From positions 124,001 to 188,000 of the forward strand of contig OY829369.1 in assembly GCA_963691775.1 (NCBI GenBank): a DNA stretch of 64,000 nucleotides, read 5' to 3'. Positions within the stretch are counted from its first letter, which is position 1. Every line of letters starts with the position of its first letter. The translations under genes were made by a program, and so were the position numbers. This DNA is from JAZBPO01 sp963691775 (GTDB lineage: Bacteria > Pseudomonadota > Gammaproteobacteria > Pseudomonadales > Azotimanducaceae). Of this stretch, positions 35,577 to 44,943 are shown one piece after another. A model generated the notes under the pieces. That model was not told the origin of the DNA, did not search any database, and was given only the letters and a program-made list of their open reading frames with translations.

Positions 35577-36773
35577 ATGCGCCGTGCCGCCATTGTTCAA
35601 CCTCTACGGACGCCGGTCGGGCGATTTCTGGGCACGCTCACACCGATCCCGGCAGAGCGCCTGGCGGCCGTGGTCATCCGGGAGGTGGTGCAGCGCTCTG
35701 GAATCGATCCGGAGCGGATCGAGGAAGTCGTCATCGCACAGAGCTATGCGAACTCCGAAGCGCCCTGCATCGGCCGCTGGGCCGCACTGGCCGCGGACCT
35801 GCCGCTGTCGGTACCGGGTATCCAGACGGATCGGCGCTGTGGCGGCGGCCTGCAGGCGATCGCGACTGCCGCGATGATGGTCCAGACGGGCGCCGCCGAC
35901 GTGGTCATCGCGGGCGGCGTCGAAAGCATGAGCAACATCGAGTACTACACGACGTCCATGCGCGGCGGGGCCCGCAGCGGCAACGTGCAGATGTTCGACC
36001 GCCTTGATCGGGGCCGCGAGCGATCGCAGCCCGAGGAACGCTTCGGAGCAATCTCGGGGATGATCGAAACCGCCGAGAATCTTGCTCGAGAATACGACAT
36101 CAGTCGGGAAGACGCAGACGCATTCGCCGTCGAAAGCCATGCGCGTGCAACCGCAGCCTGGGCAGCGGGGCGCTTTGACGACGAGATCGTGGCCGTCGAC
36201 GTGCCGCAGCGTCGCGGCGATTCGATCCGCTTCGAGCGCGATGAAGGGTTTCGCAGCGATGCGAGCATGGAGTCCATGGCGCGGCTGCGCCCGCTGATGA
36301 AGGATGGCGTCGTCACAGCGGGCAATGCGAGCCAGCAGAACGATGCCGCCGCAGCTTGCCTTGTTGTTGCCGAGGATCTGCTGCCGACCCTCGGCCTCGA
36401 TCCGATAGGCTGGTTCGTGGGCTGGGCCGCGGCCGGATGCCATCCTGCAACCATGGGCATCGGTCCGGTGCCGGCTGTCAACAAGCTCTTCGCTCAGACG
36501 GGTCTAGGCTTCGATGACATGGATCTCGTGGAATTGAACGAGGCCTTCGCCTGTCAGGTACTCGCCGTGCTCAAGGGGTGGCGCTGGCACGATCCCGAGC
36601 GCCTCAACGTCAACGGCTCCGGTATCTCTCTTGGGCACCCGATCGGTGCCACCGGCGTGCGCATGATGACGACGCTGCTCCATGAACTCGGCCGCCGCGA
36701 AGGTCGCTATGGGCTCGAGACGATGTGTGTCGGCGGCGGACAGGGCATCGCCGCGATCTTCGAGCGCGCCTGA
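35577..36773 (+). CDS. Acetyl-CoA acetyltransferase/thiolase
   Basis: 398 residues, thiolase family. Nucleophile Cys88 in DRRCGGGLQAI, His354 in GHPIGATG and Cys384 in CVGGGQG form the active site; NEAFA is also present. Cleaves 3-ketoacyl-CoA or condenses acetyl-CoA. ATG after GAGGAGAG. It lies 72 nt downstream of the BVMO gene on the same strand, so the two may be cotranscribed for degradation of a ketone or acyl-CoA. Confidence 0.95.
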   Translation: MRRAAIVQPLRTPVGRFLGTLTPIPAERLAAVVIREVVQRSGIDPERIEEVVIAQSYANSEAPCIGRWAALAADLPLSVPGIQTDRRCGGGLQAIATAAMMVQTGAADVVIAGGVESMSNIEYYTTSMRGGARSGNVQMFDRLDRGRERSQPEERFGAISGMIETAENLAREYDISREDADAFAVESHARATAAWAAGRFDDEIVAVDVPQRRGDSIRFERDEGFRSDASMESMARLRPLMKDGVVTAGNASQQNDAAAACLVVAEDLLPTLGLDPIGWFVGWAAAGCHPATMGIGPVPAVNKLFAQTGLGFDDMDLVELNEAFACQVLAVLKGWRWHDPERLNVNGSGISLGHPIGATGVRMMTTLLHELGRREGRYGLETMCVGGGQGIAAIFERA

Positions 36774-36795
36774 AGGCCACTGCCAGGAGAGCAAC

Positions 36796-37395
36796 GTGAA
36801 TCCGACCGCCCTGACGCCCCCCGACGACTCGCCAGAAGCACGCGAACGCGCCCTGGAGGCCGTGCGTGAACTTCTCCGCTGGATCGGCGAAGACCCTGAA
36901 CGGGAAGGCCTCTCGGGTACGCCGCGTCGGGTCGTCGACGCATACCTGGAGTACTTTCGCGGTTACGGAGAAGACCCGCGAACCCATCTCGCTCACACCT
37001 TCGAAGAGGTGGGCGGCTACGACGAAATCATCCTGCTACGCGACGTGCCCTTTCATTCGCACTGCGAGCACCACATGGCCCCCATCCAGGGCAAGGTCCA
37101 TGTCGCGTATCTCCCGAACCAGCGAGTGGTCGGCATCAGCAAGCTCGTTCGTGTCGTGCATGCCTTCGCGCTCCGCCTGCAGGTTCAGGAGCGACTGACG
37201 GCAGAGATCGCTGAATGTATCGACGAGACCCTGCATCCGCGCGGCGTCGGCGTGATTGTCGAGGCATCACACGGCTGCATGACCTGCCGTGGCGTCGAGA
37301 CCCCAAACGTGACGATGACTACGAGCTGCATGCTCGGAGCGTTCCGGGAAGACGAGAAATCGCGCAGCGAACTGATGCGCCTGATCGGATACTGA
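36796..37395 (+). CDS. folE: GTP cyclohydrolase I
   Basis: First step of folate (tetrahydrobiopterin-type pterin) synthesis: GTP to dihydroneopterin triphosphate. 199 residues. Zinc ligands Cys90 and His93 in HSHCEHHMAP and Cys161 in GCMTCRGVETP. The GTG at 36796 follows AGGAGA by 6 nt, giving the usual length; the open frame extends 114 nt upstream into the thiolase gene. Confidence 0.96.
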   Translation: MNPTALTPPDDSPEARERALEAVRELLRWIGEDPEREGLSGTPRRVVDAYLEYFRGYGEDPRTHLAHTFEEVGGYDEIILLRDVPFHSHCEHHMAPIQGKVHVAYLPNQRVVGISKLVRVVHAFALRLQVQERLTAEIAECIDETLHPRGVGVIVEASHGCMTCRGVETPNVTMTTSCMLGAFREDEKSRSELMRLIGY

Positions 37396-37407
37396 GCAAG
37401 GCCCTCC

Positions 37408-38097
37408 GTGCGTGCCCTGATCACGGCAGTCGCCTTGCTGCTTGGATCGCCCGAGGTGCAAGGCGAGTGCCCCTTACGCTTCGTCGAACCTCGACTGCAG
37501 GATCTAGAGGCGGCAGCGATAAAGCTGGCCCCCGAATCCCTCATGCCCGCACTCGCCGCCCGCGACGCATCGGTTCGCGACCTTGCCCTCGTTGCTCGGT
37601 GGTTCTCGATCCGGGCAAACGGCGATGCAGAGCAGCACATGCGTGCAACGCTTGAACTACTTGAGATCTGGGACCAGCACCGGCCCGCGGGTCGACTGCT
37701 CCGTCGCGAGCGCGAAGCGCTTGCGGGGCAGGGGTGGCCGATGCCTTCGGCAGCGGAGATCGATCGTACGCTGTCCCGGCTCGGCGATCGCTCTGCGGTT
37801 CTCGAACGGACACGGGCTTTACTCGCGGCGCCCTCGCCGAGCCTGAGGCAATTGCGACAGGCGCAACGCGGCGTGACCGTCATGGCGCTCAGCCACGATC
37901 CGGAGGCGCTTGACGTCCTCGGTCAGGTGCTGACCGCGCTGGGCGAACATGCCGCCGCGGACCAAACGGTTCTCTATCGTGCAGAGGCGGGTGCTGCAGA
38001 CGCGCTCACCCAGATTGCGGGTGCCTATCGACGGAGCAGCCCGCAAGGCTGCGCCGAGGCCGCTGCGCTCACGGAACTGCTGTTCTCCCCTCGCTGA
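37408..38097 (+). CDS. Secreted helical-repeat protein of unknown function
   Basis: 229 residues from a GTG 12 nt after folE. A signal peptide is likely (MRALITAVALLLGSPEVQG, then ECPL). The rest is Ala/Leu/Arg-rich and looks helical; two Cys (one just after the cleavage site, one near the C-terminus in QGCAEAAAL) could form a disulfide in the periplasm. No family recognised. It ends 1 nt before the DAHP synthase stop (convergent). Confidence 0.7.
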   Translation: MRALITAVALLLGSPEVQGECPLRFVEPRLQDLEAAAIKLAPESLMPALAARDASVRDLALVARWFSIRANGDAEQHMRATLELLEIWDQHRPAGRLLRREREALAGQGWPMPSAAEIDRTLSRLGDRSAVLERTRALLAAPSPSLRQLRQAQRGVTVMALSHDPEALDVLGQVLTALGEHAAADQTVLYRAEAGAADALTQIAGAYRRSSPQGCAEAAALTELLFSPR

Positions 38098-38098
38098 C

Positions 38099-39139
38099 TC
38101 AAAGGGCGGCGAGCGCCTCCAGAAGGGTCGCCGTTTCATCGAAACCGAGGCACGCGTCGGTGATGCTCTGGCCGCGGCGGAGGGCCTCGGGTGGACGGCC
38201 GTCTACATTCTGGCGGCCCGCCAGGAGATTGCTTTCTATCATCAGCCCCCGCAGAGCGTGCTCGCCCGCTGCGCGGCGCCGCGCCACGTCAGTCGCAATA
38301 GCGGGCTGACGCGAAGGGTCCTTGCCGCTGTTGGCATGACTTGCATCGATGACGAGGGCTGGATGCAGGCCCGCGGCTTCGATCAGTTCGACAGCCCTGG
38401 CGGCAGAAGCTGCATCGTGATTGGGCTGTCCATCCCCGCCACGCAGCACCAGATGACCATCCGGATTGCCGGTGGTCTCGAGAATCGCAGGGGCGCCTTC
38501 ACGGGTGAGCGACGGGAACAGATGTGAGGCTGCTGCGGCGCGCATGGCGTCAACGGCAACCTGCACGTCGCCATCCGTGCGATTCTTAAAACCGACCGGC
38601 ATGGACAGGCCCGAGGCCAGCTGGCGATGAATCTGGCTTTCGGTTGTCCGCGCACCGATCGCAGCCCAGCTCACCAGGTCCGCATAGAATTGCCCAAAGG
38701 TGGTGTCGAGGAATTCCGTGGCCGTGGGCAGCCCCATCCGGTTCACCTCGAGCATCAGAGACCGCGCCAGGCGCAGGCCTTCGTTGATCCTGAAGCTGCC
38801 ATCGAGGCGCGGATCGTTGATGAGCCCCTTCCAGCCCGTGACCGTGCGCGGTTTCTCGAAGTACACGCGCATGACCACGTAGAGCCGTTCGCGGACCCGT
38901 TCGGCGATCGTTTGCAAGCGCCTTGCGTACTCAAGCGCAGCATCGACATCGTGGATGGAGCACGGACCGACGATGACGAGCAAACGCTCGTCGGTGCCAT
39001 GGATGATTCGCCGAATCGCATCGCGCGCCGTGGACACGAACGCTGCATCCTGGGCCGTCGTTGGCAATTCCTCCGCGAGCACCGCCGGCGAAACCAGCGG
39101 ATGGACATGGCGAATGCGGACTCCCTCGTGCGTCGTCAC
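38099..39139 (-). CDS. 3-deoxy-7-phosphoheptulonate (DAHP) synthase, class I
   Basis: Entry to the shikimate pathway, joining PEP and erythrose-4-phosphate. 346 residues of the AroF/G/H type: LLVIVGPCSIHD, YFEKPRTVTGWKGLINDP, GARTTESQIHRQLASGLSMP, VGFKNRTDG, DASHANSGKDP, and C-terminal SITDACLGFDE. GTG start overlapping the threonine synthase stop (GTGA). Which aromatic amino acid regulates it cannot be read from the sequence by eye. Confidence 0.95.
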   Translation of the reverse strand: MTTHEGVRIRHVHPLVSPAVLAEELPTTAQDAAFVSTARDAIRRIIHGTDERLLVIVGPCSIHDVDAALEYARRLQTIAERVRERLYVVMRVYFEKPRTVTGWKGLINDPRLDGSFRINEGLRLARSLMLEVNRMGLPTATEFLDTTFGQFYADLVSWAAIGARTTESQIHRQLASGLSMPVGFKNRTDGDVQVAVDAMRAAAASHLFPSLTREGAPAILETTGNPDGHLVLRGGDGQPNHDAASAARAVELIEAAGLHPALVIDASHANSGKDPSRQPAIATDVARRRAAGEHALRGLMIESNLLAGRQNVDGRPPEALRRGQSITDACLGFDETATLLEALAAL

Positions 39140-40368
39140 GGAGCGGGGCCGCCGTATCGGGCCTCCAGGGCCACCCAGTCCGAGTTCGACGCCGGATCGA
39201 ACGGCATGGACGCATCGCTCATCGGATACTTCAGGCCCGTCGCACAGTTGAACAACACAGTGCGTGCGTCCGCATCGATCCAGCCCTCGTCAACGGCACG
39301 GCGCCAGGCCGTGTAGGTGGCAGCACCCTCCGGACAGAGGAGCAGGCCGTGGCGCCGAGTGAAGTCCGCCTGATCACGCATGAGGTCCGCGTCGGAGACA
39401 GCGATCGCGCGCCCACCGGACTCTCGGACGGCGCGCAGGATCAGGAAATCTCCGACGGCAACAGGGACACGGATGCCGGCGGCGATCGTGCGTGCATCCT
39501 CCCAGCGGGGTGCATGTTCCTCACCGCTCTCGAAGGCTCGGACGATCGGCGCGCAGCCTTCGGCCTGTACGGCAAACATCTTCGGACGCTTCGAACCGAT
39601 CCAGCCGAGCGCCTCAAGCTCATCAAAGGCCTTCCACATGCCGATCAGTCCGGTCCCGCCCCCAGTGGGATAGAAGATCGCGTCCGGAAGTTCGAAGGCG
39701 AACTGCTCGGCAAGCTCGAGCCCCATCGTTTTCTTGCCTTCGATCCGGTAGGGCTCCTTTAGGGTCGAGAGATCGAACCAGCCCAGGCGCGATTTGCCTT
39801 CGCCGACGATACGGCCGCAGTCATCAATGAGACCCTCGACGCGGAACACGTCCGCACCCTGCAGGGCGATCTCGCGTACGTTCACATCCGGCGTGTCGGC
39901 CGGGCAGAACACGGTCGCGCGCAGTCCGCCACGCACGCAATAGGCCGCGAGCGCAGCACCTGCATTGCCATTCGTGGGCATGGCCAGATGGGTCAGGCCC
40001 AGTTCCTTCGCCATGGAAACGGCAACGCCGAGGCCGCGGGCCTTGAAGGACCCCGTGGGCAGTCGGCCCTCGTCCTTGATCCAGAGTTCAGGTGCGCCCG
40101 GCTCCGGCGTGCGGATCATGGGCGTCACGACTTCGCCGAGGCGCAGGCGATTACGCTCGCGGCGCACCGGCAAGAGCTCATGCCAGCGCCAGAAGCCCCC
40201 GCTGCGGGCGGCGATTGCGTCGCGGTCGAGGGTGCTGCGCAATCGCTCAAGGTCATAGCGCACGAGCATCGGGCGACCAACGTCAGAGAGGCCATGTACC
40301 TCGTGCGCAGGATAGTGCGAGCCCGTCATGGAACACTCAAGGTGAGTCACGAAATCCTGGTCAGTCAT
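39136..40368 (-). CDS. thrC: Threonine synthase
   Basis: PLP enzyme converting O-phosphohomoserine to threonine. 410 residues. Cofactor Lys109 in LPTGSFKARG, then the cofactor-binding MPTNGNAGAALAAYC and TGGGTGLIGMWKAFDE. One N-terminal Cys (LECSMTG) recalls the metal-site part of the long threonine synthase class; the second Cys usual there is missing. Other fold-type II lyases are possible but less likely. It overlaps DAHP synthase, so two amino acid pathway genes form one unit. Confidence 0.88.
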   Translation of the reverse strand: MTDQDFVTHLECSMTGSHYPAHEVHGLSDVGRPMLVRYDLERLRSTLDRDAIAARSGGFWRWHELLPVRRERNRLRLGEVVTPMIRTPEPGAPELWIKDEGRLPTGSFKARGLGVAVSMAKELGLTHLAMPTNGNAGAALAAYCVRGGLRATVFCPADTPDVNVREIALQGADVFRVEGLIDDCGRIVGEGKSRLGWFDLSTLKEPYRIEGKKTMGLELAEQFAFELPDAIFYPTGGGTGLIGMWKAFDELEALGWIGSKRPKMFAVQAEGCAPIVRAFESGEEHAPRWEDARTIAAGIRVPVAVGDFLILRAVRESGGRAIAVSDADLMRDQADFTRRHGLLLCPEGAATYTAWRRAVDEGWIDADARTVLFNCATGLKYPMSDASMPFDPASNSDWVALEARYGGPAP

Positions 40369-40400
40369 TGGGCTGCGGCTCGATCGGGCGTCATCGGGGC

Positions 40401-41438
40401 TCAGTCATGATCCTCATTGCCGAAACCGTTCGGGTTTCGACGCTGCCAGTTCCAGGCATCGCGACACATCTCGTCTAGTCCCAGCGCGGCCTCCCAGCCG
40501 AGCGTTTCGCGCGCAGCTCGCGTATCTGCCCAGGCCGCAGGCGCGTCGCCCGCGCGGCGCGGCGCGATGCGGTGGGCGATCTCGACGCCGGTGGCGCGCC
40601 CGAATGCCTCGACGACTTGTTTGACGCTATAGCCGTTGCCCGTACCAAGGTTGTGCGTGTGGCAGCCCGTGCGCGCCGAGACATGCGCGAGCGCCGCCAC
40701 GTGGCCGCGGGCAAGATCGACAACATGGATATAGTCGCGGATACACGTGCCGTCCGACGTATCGTAGTCGTCGCCGAAGATAGCGAGTTCTTCGCGGCGG
40801 CCAACGGCGACCTGAGTGATGAAGGGCATCAGATTGTTCGGAATCCCGTTCGGGTCTTCACCGATGTCACCGGACGGATGCGCTCCGACCGGATTGAAGT
40901 AGCGAAGGATGGAGATCGACCAGCGCGGGTCGGCGGCCGGGAGATCACGCAATACCGTTTCTACGGCAAGCTTGGTCCGGCCATAGGGATTGATGGGGCC
41001 AGTGGCGAGCGTCTCGTCGAAAGGGGGCGTTGCGGTCATGTCGTAAACTGTGCAGGAGGAGGAGAACACAAAGCGGAACACACCCGCTCGGTGGAGTTCC
41101 TCAAGCAACACAAGGGTGCCGGTGACGTTCGTGCTCCAGTAGCCAAGCGGGTCCTCAACGGATTCGCTCACGGCCTTCCTGCCCGCAAAGTGAATAACTG
41201 CATCGAAGGGTGCACCGCCGATCCCGGCTTCGAGTGCGGAGCGAACGGCGTCCCGGTCGCGGATGTCCGCATGGGCAAAGCCGGGTTCGACGCCGGACAG
41301 GCGCCGCAGGCGCGCGAGCACTTCCGGGTGCGCGTTCTCGAGCGAATCGAGGATGCACACCTGGTGTCCTTCGGCGATCAGTTCGATGACGGTATGGCTG
41401 CCGATGTAGCCGGCACCGCCGGTGACGAGAATGTTGAT
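40401..41438 (-). CDS. galE: UDP-glucose 4-epimerase
   Basis: Interconverts UDP-glucose and UDP-galactose for surface polysaccharide. 345 residues. NAD motif VTGGAGYIGSHTVIE, catalytic YxxxK in NPYGRTKLAVE, and FSSSCTVY. No ATG, GTG or TTG occurs in frame before the Rossmann motif: upstream a TAA ends the frame at about 41472. ATC at 41438-41436 aligns with the usual Met of MNILVTGG and follows AAGGA by about 7-8 nt. The first ordinary start codon (41360) would delete the NAD site. Either a noncanonical start or a sequence error. Confidence 0.9.
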   Translation of the reverse strand: MNILVTGGAGYIGSHTVIELIAEGHQVCILDSLENAHPEVLARLRRLSGVEPGFAHADIRDRDAVRSALEAGIGGAPFDAVIHFAGRKAVSESVEDPLGYWSTNVTGTLVLLEELHRAGVFRFVFSSSCTVYDMTATPPFDETLATGPINPYGRTKLAVETVLRDLPAADPRWSISILRYFNPVGAHPSGDIGEDPNGIPNNLMPFITQVAVGRREELAIFGDDYDTSDGTCIRDYIHVVDLARGHVAALAHVSARTGCHTHNLGTGNGYSVKQVVEAFGRATGVEIAHRIAPRRAGDAPAAWADTRAARETLGWEAALGLDEMCRDAWNWQRRNPNGFGNEDHD

Positions 41439-41491
41439 GGGCCTGTCCTTACGGTCCGCAGTGGGATGCGGCGGCGATTATAGGTCCGGCG

Positions 41492-44400
41492 TCAATGGAA
41501 ATCGCGGGAGCGCGCACGAAGCTCGCCGATGCGTTCGGAATGATCGGACACGTGTCCGGCGACCACGTGGATGACCGAACCCTCGCGTTCGAGCACGCCC
41601 TTCACGAGCAGCAGGCGGCCCCCGAGGATCGGGCCGCGGAAGCGTTCGAGGATCGACGTCCGGACGACCACGTTGATGTTCCCTGTTTCATCCTCGAGCG
41701 TGAGGAAAAGGATGCCTGACGCCGTGCTCGGGCGCTGCCGCCCGGTGACGAGGCCTGCCACGCGGACGAAGCGGCCGTGATTCAGCCGAGTGAGTTCAGC
41801 GGCGCGCTTGCCGTTGTGGAACTCCGCGCGCCCCCGGAGCAGGGCCATGGGATGAGCGCCGAGCGTAAGACCGAGGGACGCATAGTCAGCCAGCATGTCC
41901 TGCCCCCGTGTGGGTGCGTCGAGCCTAACCAGGGCTTCGTCCGCGTCGATTTCAGGAGCGGAGGGCGCTGCCGGCAGAGGCCCGTCGAGCACATCGGCCT
42001 TGGCCATAGGCGCTGCCGCTTCGATGACTGCCGCGGCCGCCGGCAGCGGCGTCTCACTGGACGACACACCATCTACGCCACTGCGCAGCCGAGGCGTCGG
42101 ATAGCTCTGGCCACGTGCCATGTGCGAACCATTGCCGAGGCGCCGATCCTCGAACAGTCCCAGCGTCCCTGAATCTTCGCTCGGGGCCTCCGCGCCCCGG
42201 GAAACGCTCGCGTCCGCCTGCTGCCACAGGGGTAGGGCGCGCTTCACTGCCGCGGCTTCCCAGTGCGCCTGATGACGATCACCGGCAAGCCCCTCCAGAG
42301 CCCCAGCACGAGCCAGGCACTGCAGCTCCGATGCCGTGAGATCGGCACGTCGCGCCAAATCATCCACGCTTTCGAAGGGGCGCTGGATGCGCGCTGCAGC
42401 GATGCGGTCGCCGGCGCCCTCGTTGAAGCCTGTAACCAGCCGAAAGCCAAGCCGCAGCGCACCTTGCTGGCGCCGATAGTGGAAGCCGTGCATGTCCGGC
42501 CCGGTGCCCGGCCCGAGCCCTTCCGATGAATGCTCGAGGCCGTGATCCCAGGTGCTCGAGCGCACGTCCACGGCGCGGACCTCGACCCCGTGGCGGCGCG
42601 CATCCTGAACGAGCTGCGAGGCGGAGTAGAAGCCCATGGGCAGGCTGTTCAGGAGCCCCGCGCAGAACGCCGCAGGCTCGTGTCGCTTGAGCCAGGCGGA
42701 GACATAGACCAGGAGGGCAAAGCTCGCCGCATGTGACTCAGGGAACCCGTATTCGCCGAAACCCTTGATCTGAGAAAAGACGCGCTCGGCGAAGTCACGA
42801 GCGTGTCCGCGTTCGAGCATTCCGCGGACGAGCTTGTCGTGGAAGTGCTCAAGTCCCCCACGTCGCTTCCAGGCGGCCATCGCTCGGCGCAGGGCGTCCG
42901 CCTCGCCGCCGCTGAACCCCGCGGCGACCATGGCCAGCTTGATGACCTGTTCCTGAAAAATCGGTACGCCCAGCGTCCGCTCGAGCACCTCCCGGATCTC
43001 GTCGTTCGCATAGGTGACCGGCTCCAGACCCTGCCGCCGGCGCAGATAGGGATGCACCATGTCGCCCTGGATCGGCCCCGGGCGAACGATCGCCACCTCC
43101 ACCACCAGATCGTAGAAACAGGCCGGTTTCAGGCGCGGCAGCATGGACATCTGGGCCCGCGATTCGACCTGGAAGACGCCCACGGAATCCCCCTGCTGGA
43201 GCATCTCGTAGGTTTCCGTATCCTCCGCTGGCACATCGCCGATGGTGAAGTCCTCGCCCCGGAAGCGAGCGACGAGTTCGAGGGCACGACGAATCGCCGA
43301 GAGCATGCCGAGGGCAAGCACGTCGACCTTGAGCAGGCCGAGCGCCTCGAGGTCGTCCTTGTCCCACTGGATGACCGTCCGGTCCTCCATGGCGGCGTTC
43401 TCGATCGGAACGAGCTGAGCAAGGGCCCCCTGGGAAATCACGAAACCGCCCACGTGCTGCGAAAGATGGCGCGGAAAGCCAAGAATCTCCTTGACCAGCA
43501 CCACGAAGCGCTCGATCACTGGGCTGTCCGGGTCGACGCCTGCGGCCGCAAAGCGCTGCACGATCTCATCGCGCTTTTCCCACCAGGCCATGGACTTGGC
43601 GAGCTGATCGACCAGACCCAGATCAAGGCCGAGGGCCTTGCCCACGTCCCGAATCGCGCTCTTCGGACGATAGGTGATGAGTGTCGCGGCCAATGCAGCC
43701 CGATCACGGCCGTACCGCGTGTAGATGTACTGGATGACCTCTTCGCGCCGCTGATGCTCGAAGTCGACGTCAATATCAGGCGGCTCACCACGCTCCTTGG
43801 AGATGAAGCGTTCGAACAGGAGATTCATGCGCGCCGGATCGACCTCGGTGATCCCGAGGCAGTAGCAAACGGCGGAGTTGGCTGCGGAGCCACGGCCCTG
43901 GCACAGAATGCCGCGGCCGCGGGCAAAGGCGACGAGATCGTGCACCGTGAGGAAGAAGTGCTCGTAGGCGAGGGACTCGATCAGCTCGAGTTCCTTCACC
44001 ACGAGGCGGATGACGTTCTCCGGCGCCCCCTCGGGCCAGCGCTGTTCAGCCCCGGCCCAGGTCAGGGCACGCAGATGTTCGATCGCGCTCATGCCCGGCG
44101 GTACAAGCTCCTCCGGATACTCATAGCGCAGTTCGTCAAGAGAGAAGGTGCAGCGATCGGCGATGGCCGCACTCTCTTCAAGCAGCTCCGGGGGATGGCG
44201 CGTGCGCAGGCGCTCGATGCTTTGCAAGCAGCGCTCCCGATTCGGATGCAGCGCATGACCGAGCTCTGTGAGGGGCTTGCCCACGCGGATCGAAGTGAGC
44301 ACGTCGTGCAGCGGCTTGCGCGCGGGATCGTGCATATGGACATCGTTTGCAGCCGTCATTGGCAGCTCGAGGCGGATCGCCAGCGTCAGCAGTTCCGCCG

Positions 44401-44890
44401 TGCGATCAAGGTCATCGCCCGCGCAGAAGAGCTCAAGGGCGATCCAGAGTCGATCCGGAAAGGCGGCGGCAAGGCGCTGGCCCGTGCGAAAATTCTGCTC
44501 CCGATCCACCCCCGGATCCGGCGCCCAGAGCACCAGAACCGCATCCAGGCCCCGCTCGAGATCGGACAGGGAAAGAGCGTAGCTGCCCTTGGGGCTCCGC
44601 CGTCGACCGATGGAGATGAGGGTGCAGAGCTGCCCCCAGGCACGCCGATCCGGCGCCAGGAGCACGAGCCTTTCGCCCTCCGTCAGCCTGAACTCACTGC
44701 CCGCCACCAATTTCAGATGGGCTTCCTTTGCTGCCATATGGGCCTTCACCAGGCCCGACACGGAGCACTCGTCAGTGATGGCCAGGGCTCCATAGCCAAG
44801 CTCCGCAGCACGCTGCACAAGCTCCTCCGGGTGTGATGCACCGCGCAGGAAGCTGAAATTGGAAAGGCAGTGGAGCTCGGCGTATCTCAT
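41492..44890 (-). CDS. dnaE2: Error-prone DNA polymerase III alpha subunit DnaE2
   Basis: Translesion polymerase of the ImuABC mutasome. 1132 residues: PHP domain (MRYAELHCLSNFSFLRGASH), polymerase core with catalytic Asp in PDIDVDFEHQRREEV, the helix-hairpin-helix part (ASELQCLARAGALEGLAG) and a C-terminal OB fold (VRVAGLVTGRQRPSTASGIL). Longer than most DnaE2 by about 60-90 residues, mainly an Ala/Pro-rich insert around residues 900-990. It follows imuB after a 53-nt AT-rich spacer. Confidence 0.96.
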   Translation of the reverse strand: MRYAELHCLSNFSFLRGASHPEELVQRAAELGYGALAITDECSVSGLVKAHMAAKEAHLKLVAGSEFRLTEGERLVLLAPDRRAWGQLCTLISIGRRRSPKGSYALSLSDLERGLDAVLVLWAPDPGVDREQNFRTGQRLAAAFPDRLWIALELFCAGDDLDRTAELLTLAIRLELPMTAANDVHMHDPARKPLHDVLTSIRVGKPLTELGHALHPNRERCLQSIERLRTRHPPELLEESAAIADRCTFSLDELRYEYPEELVPPGMSAIEHLRALTWAGAEQRWPEGAPENVIRLVVKELELIESLAYEHFFLTVHDLVAFARGRGILCQGRGSAANSAVCYCLGITEVDPARMNLLFERFISKERGEPPDIDVDFEHQRREEVIQYIYTRYGRDRAALAATLITYRPKSAIRDVGKALGLDLGLVDQLAKSMAWWEKRDEIVQRFAAAGVDPDSPVIERFVVLVKEILGFPRHLSQHVGGFVISQGALAQLVPIENAAMEDRTVIQWDKDDLEALGLLKVDVLALGMLSAIRRALELVARFRGEDFTIGDVPAEDTETYEMLQQGDSVGVFQVESRAQMSMLPRLKPACFYDLVVEVAIVRPGPIQGDMVHPYLRRRQGLEPVTYANDEIREVLERTLGVPIFQEQVIKLAMVAAGFSGGEADALRRAMAAWKRRGGLEHFHDKLVRGMLERGHARDFAERVFSQIKGFGEYGFPESHAASFALLVYVSAWLKRHEPAAFCAGLLNSLPMGFYSASQLVQDARRHGVEVRAVDVRSSTWDHGLEHSSEGLGPGTGPDMHGFHYRRQQGALRLGFRLVTGFNEGAGDRIAAARIQRPFESVDDLARRADLTASELQCLARAGALEGLAGDRHQAHWEAAAVKRALPLWQQADASVSRGAEAPSEDSGTLGLFEDRRLGNGSHMARGQSYPTPRLRSGVDGVSSSETPLPAAAAVIEAAAPMAKADVLDGPLPAAPSAPEIDADEALVRLDAPTRGQDMLADYASLGLTLGAHPMALLRGRAEFHNGKRAAELTRLNHGRFVRVAGLVTGRQRPSTASGILFLTLEDETGNINVVVRTSILERFRGPILGGRLLLVKGVLEREGSVIHVVAGHVSDHSERIGELRARSRDFH

Positions 44891-44943
44891 CTGAGAAAAA
44901 TTCTCTAAAAATGTCTCAAATTGCTGTTTTAGTTATTTTTTGG

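Noticed and set aside
33243..35600. 785-codon open frame on the minus strand
   Set aside because: Antisense to the Baeyer-Villiger monooxygenase gene; typical GC-rich shadow frame without any known motif.
42803..44836. 677-codon open frame on the plus strand
   Set aside because: Entirely antisense to dnaE2, which has unmistakable polymerase motifs.
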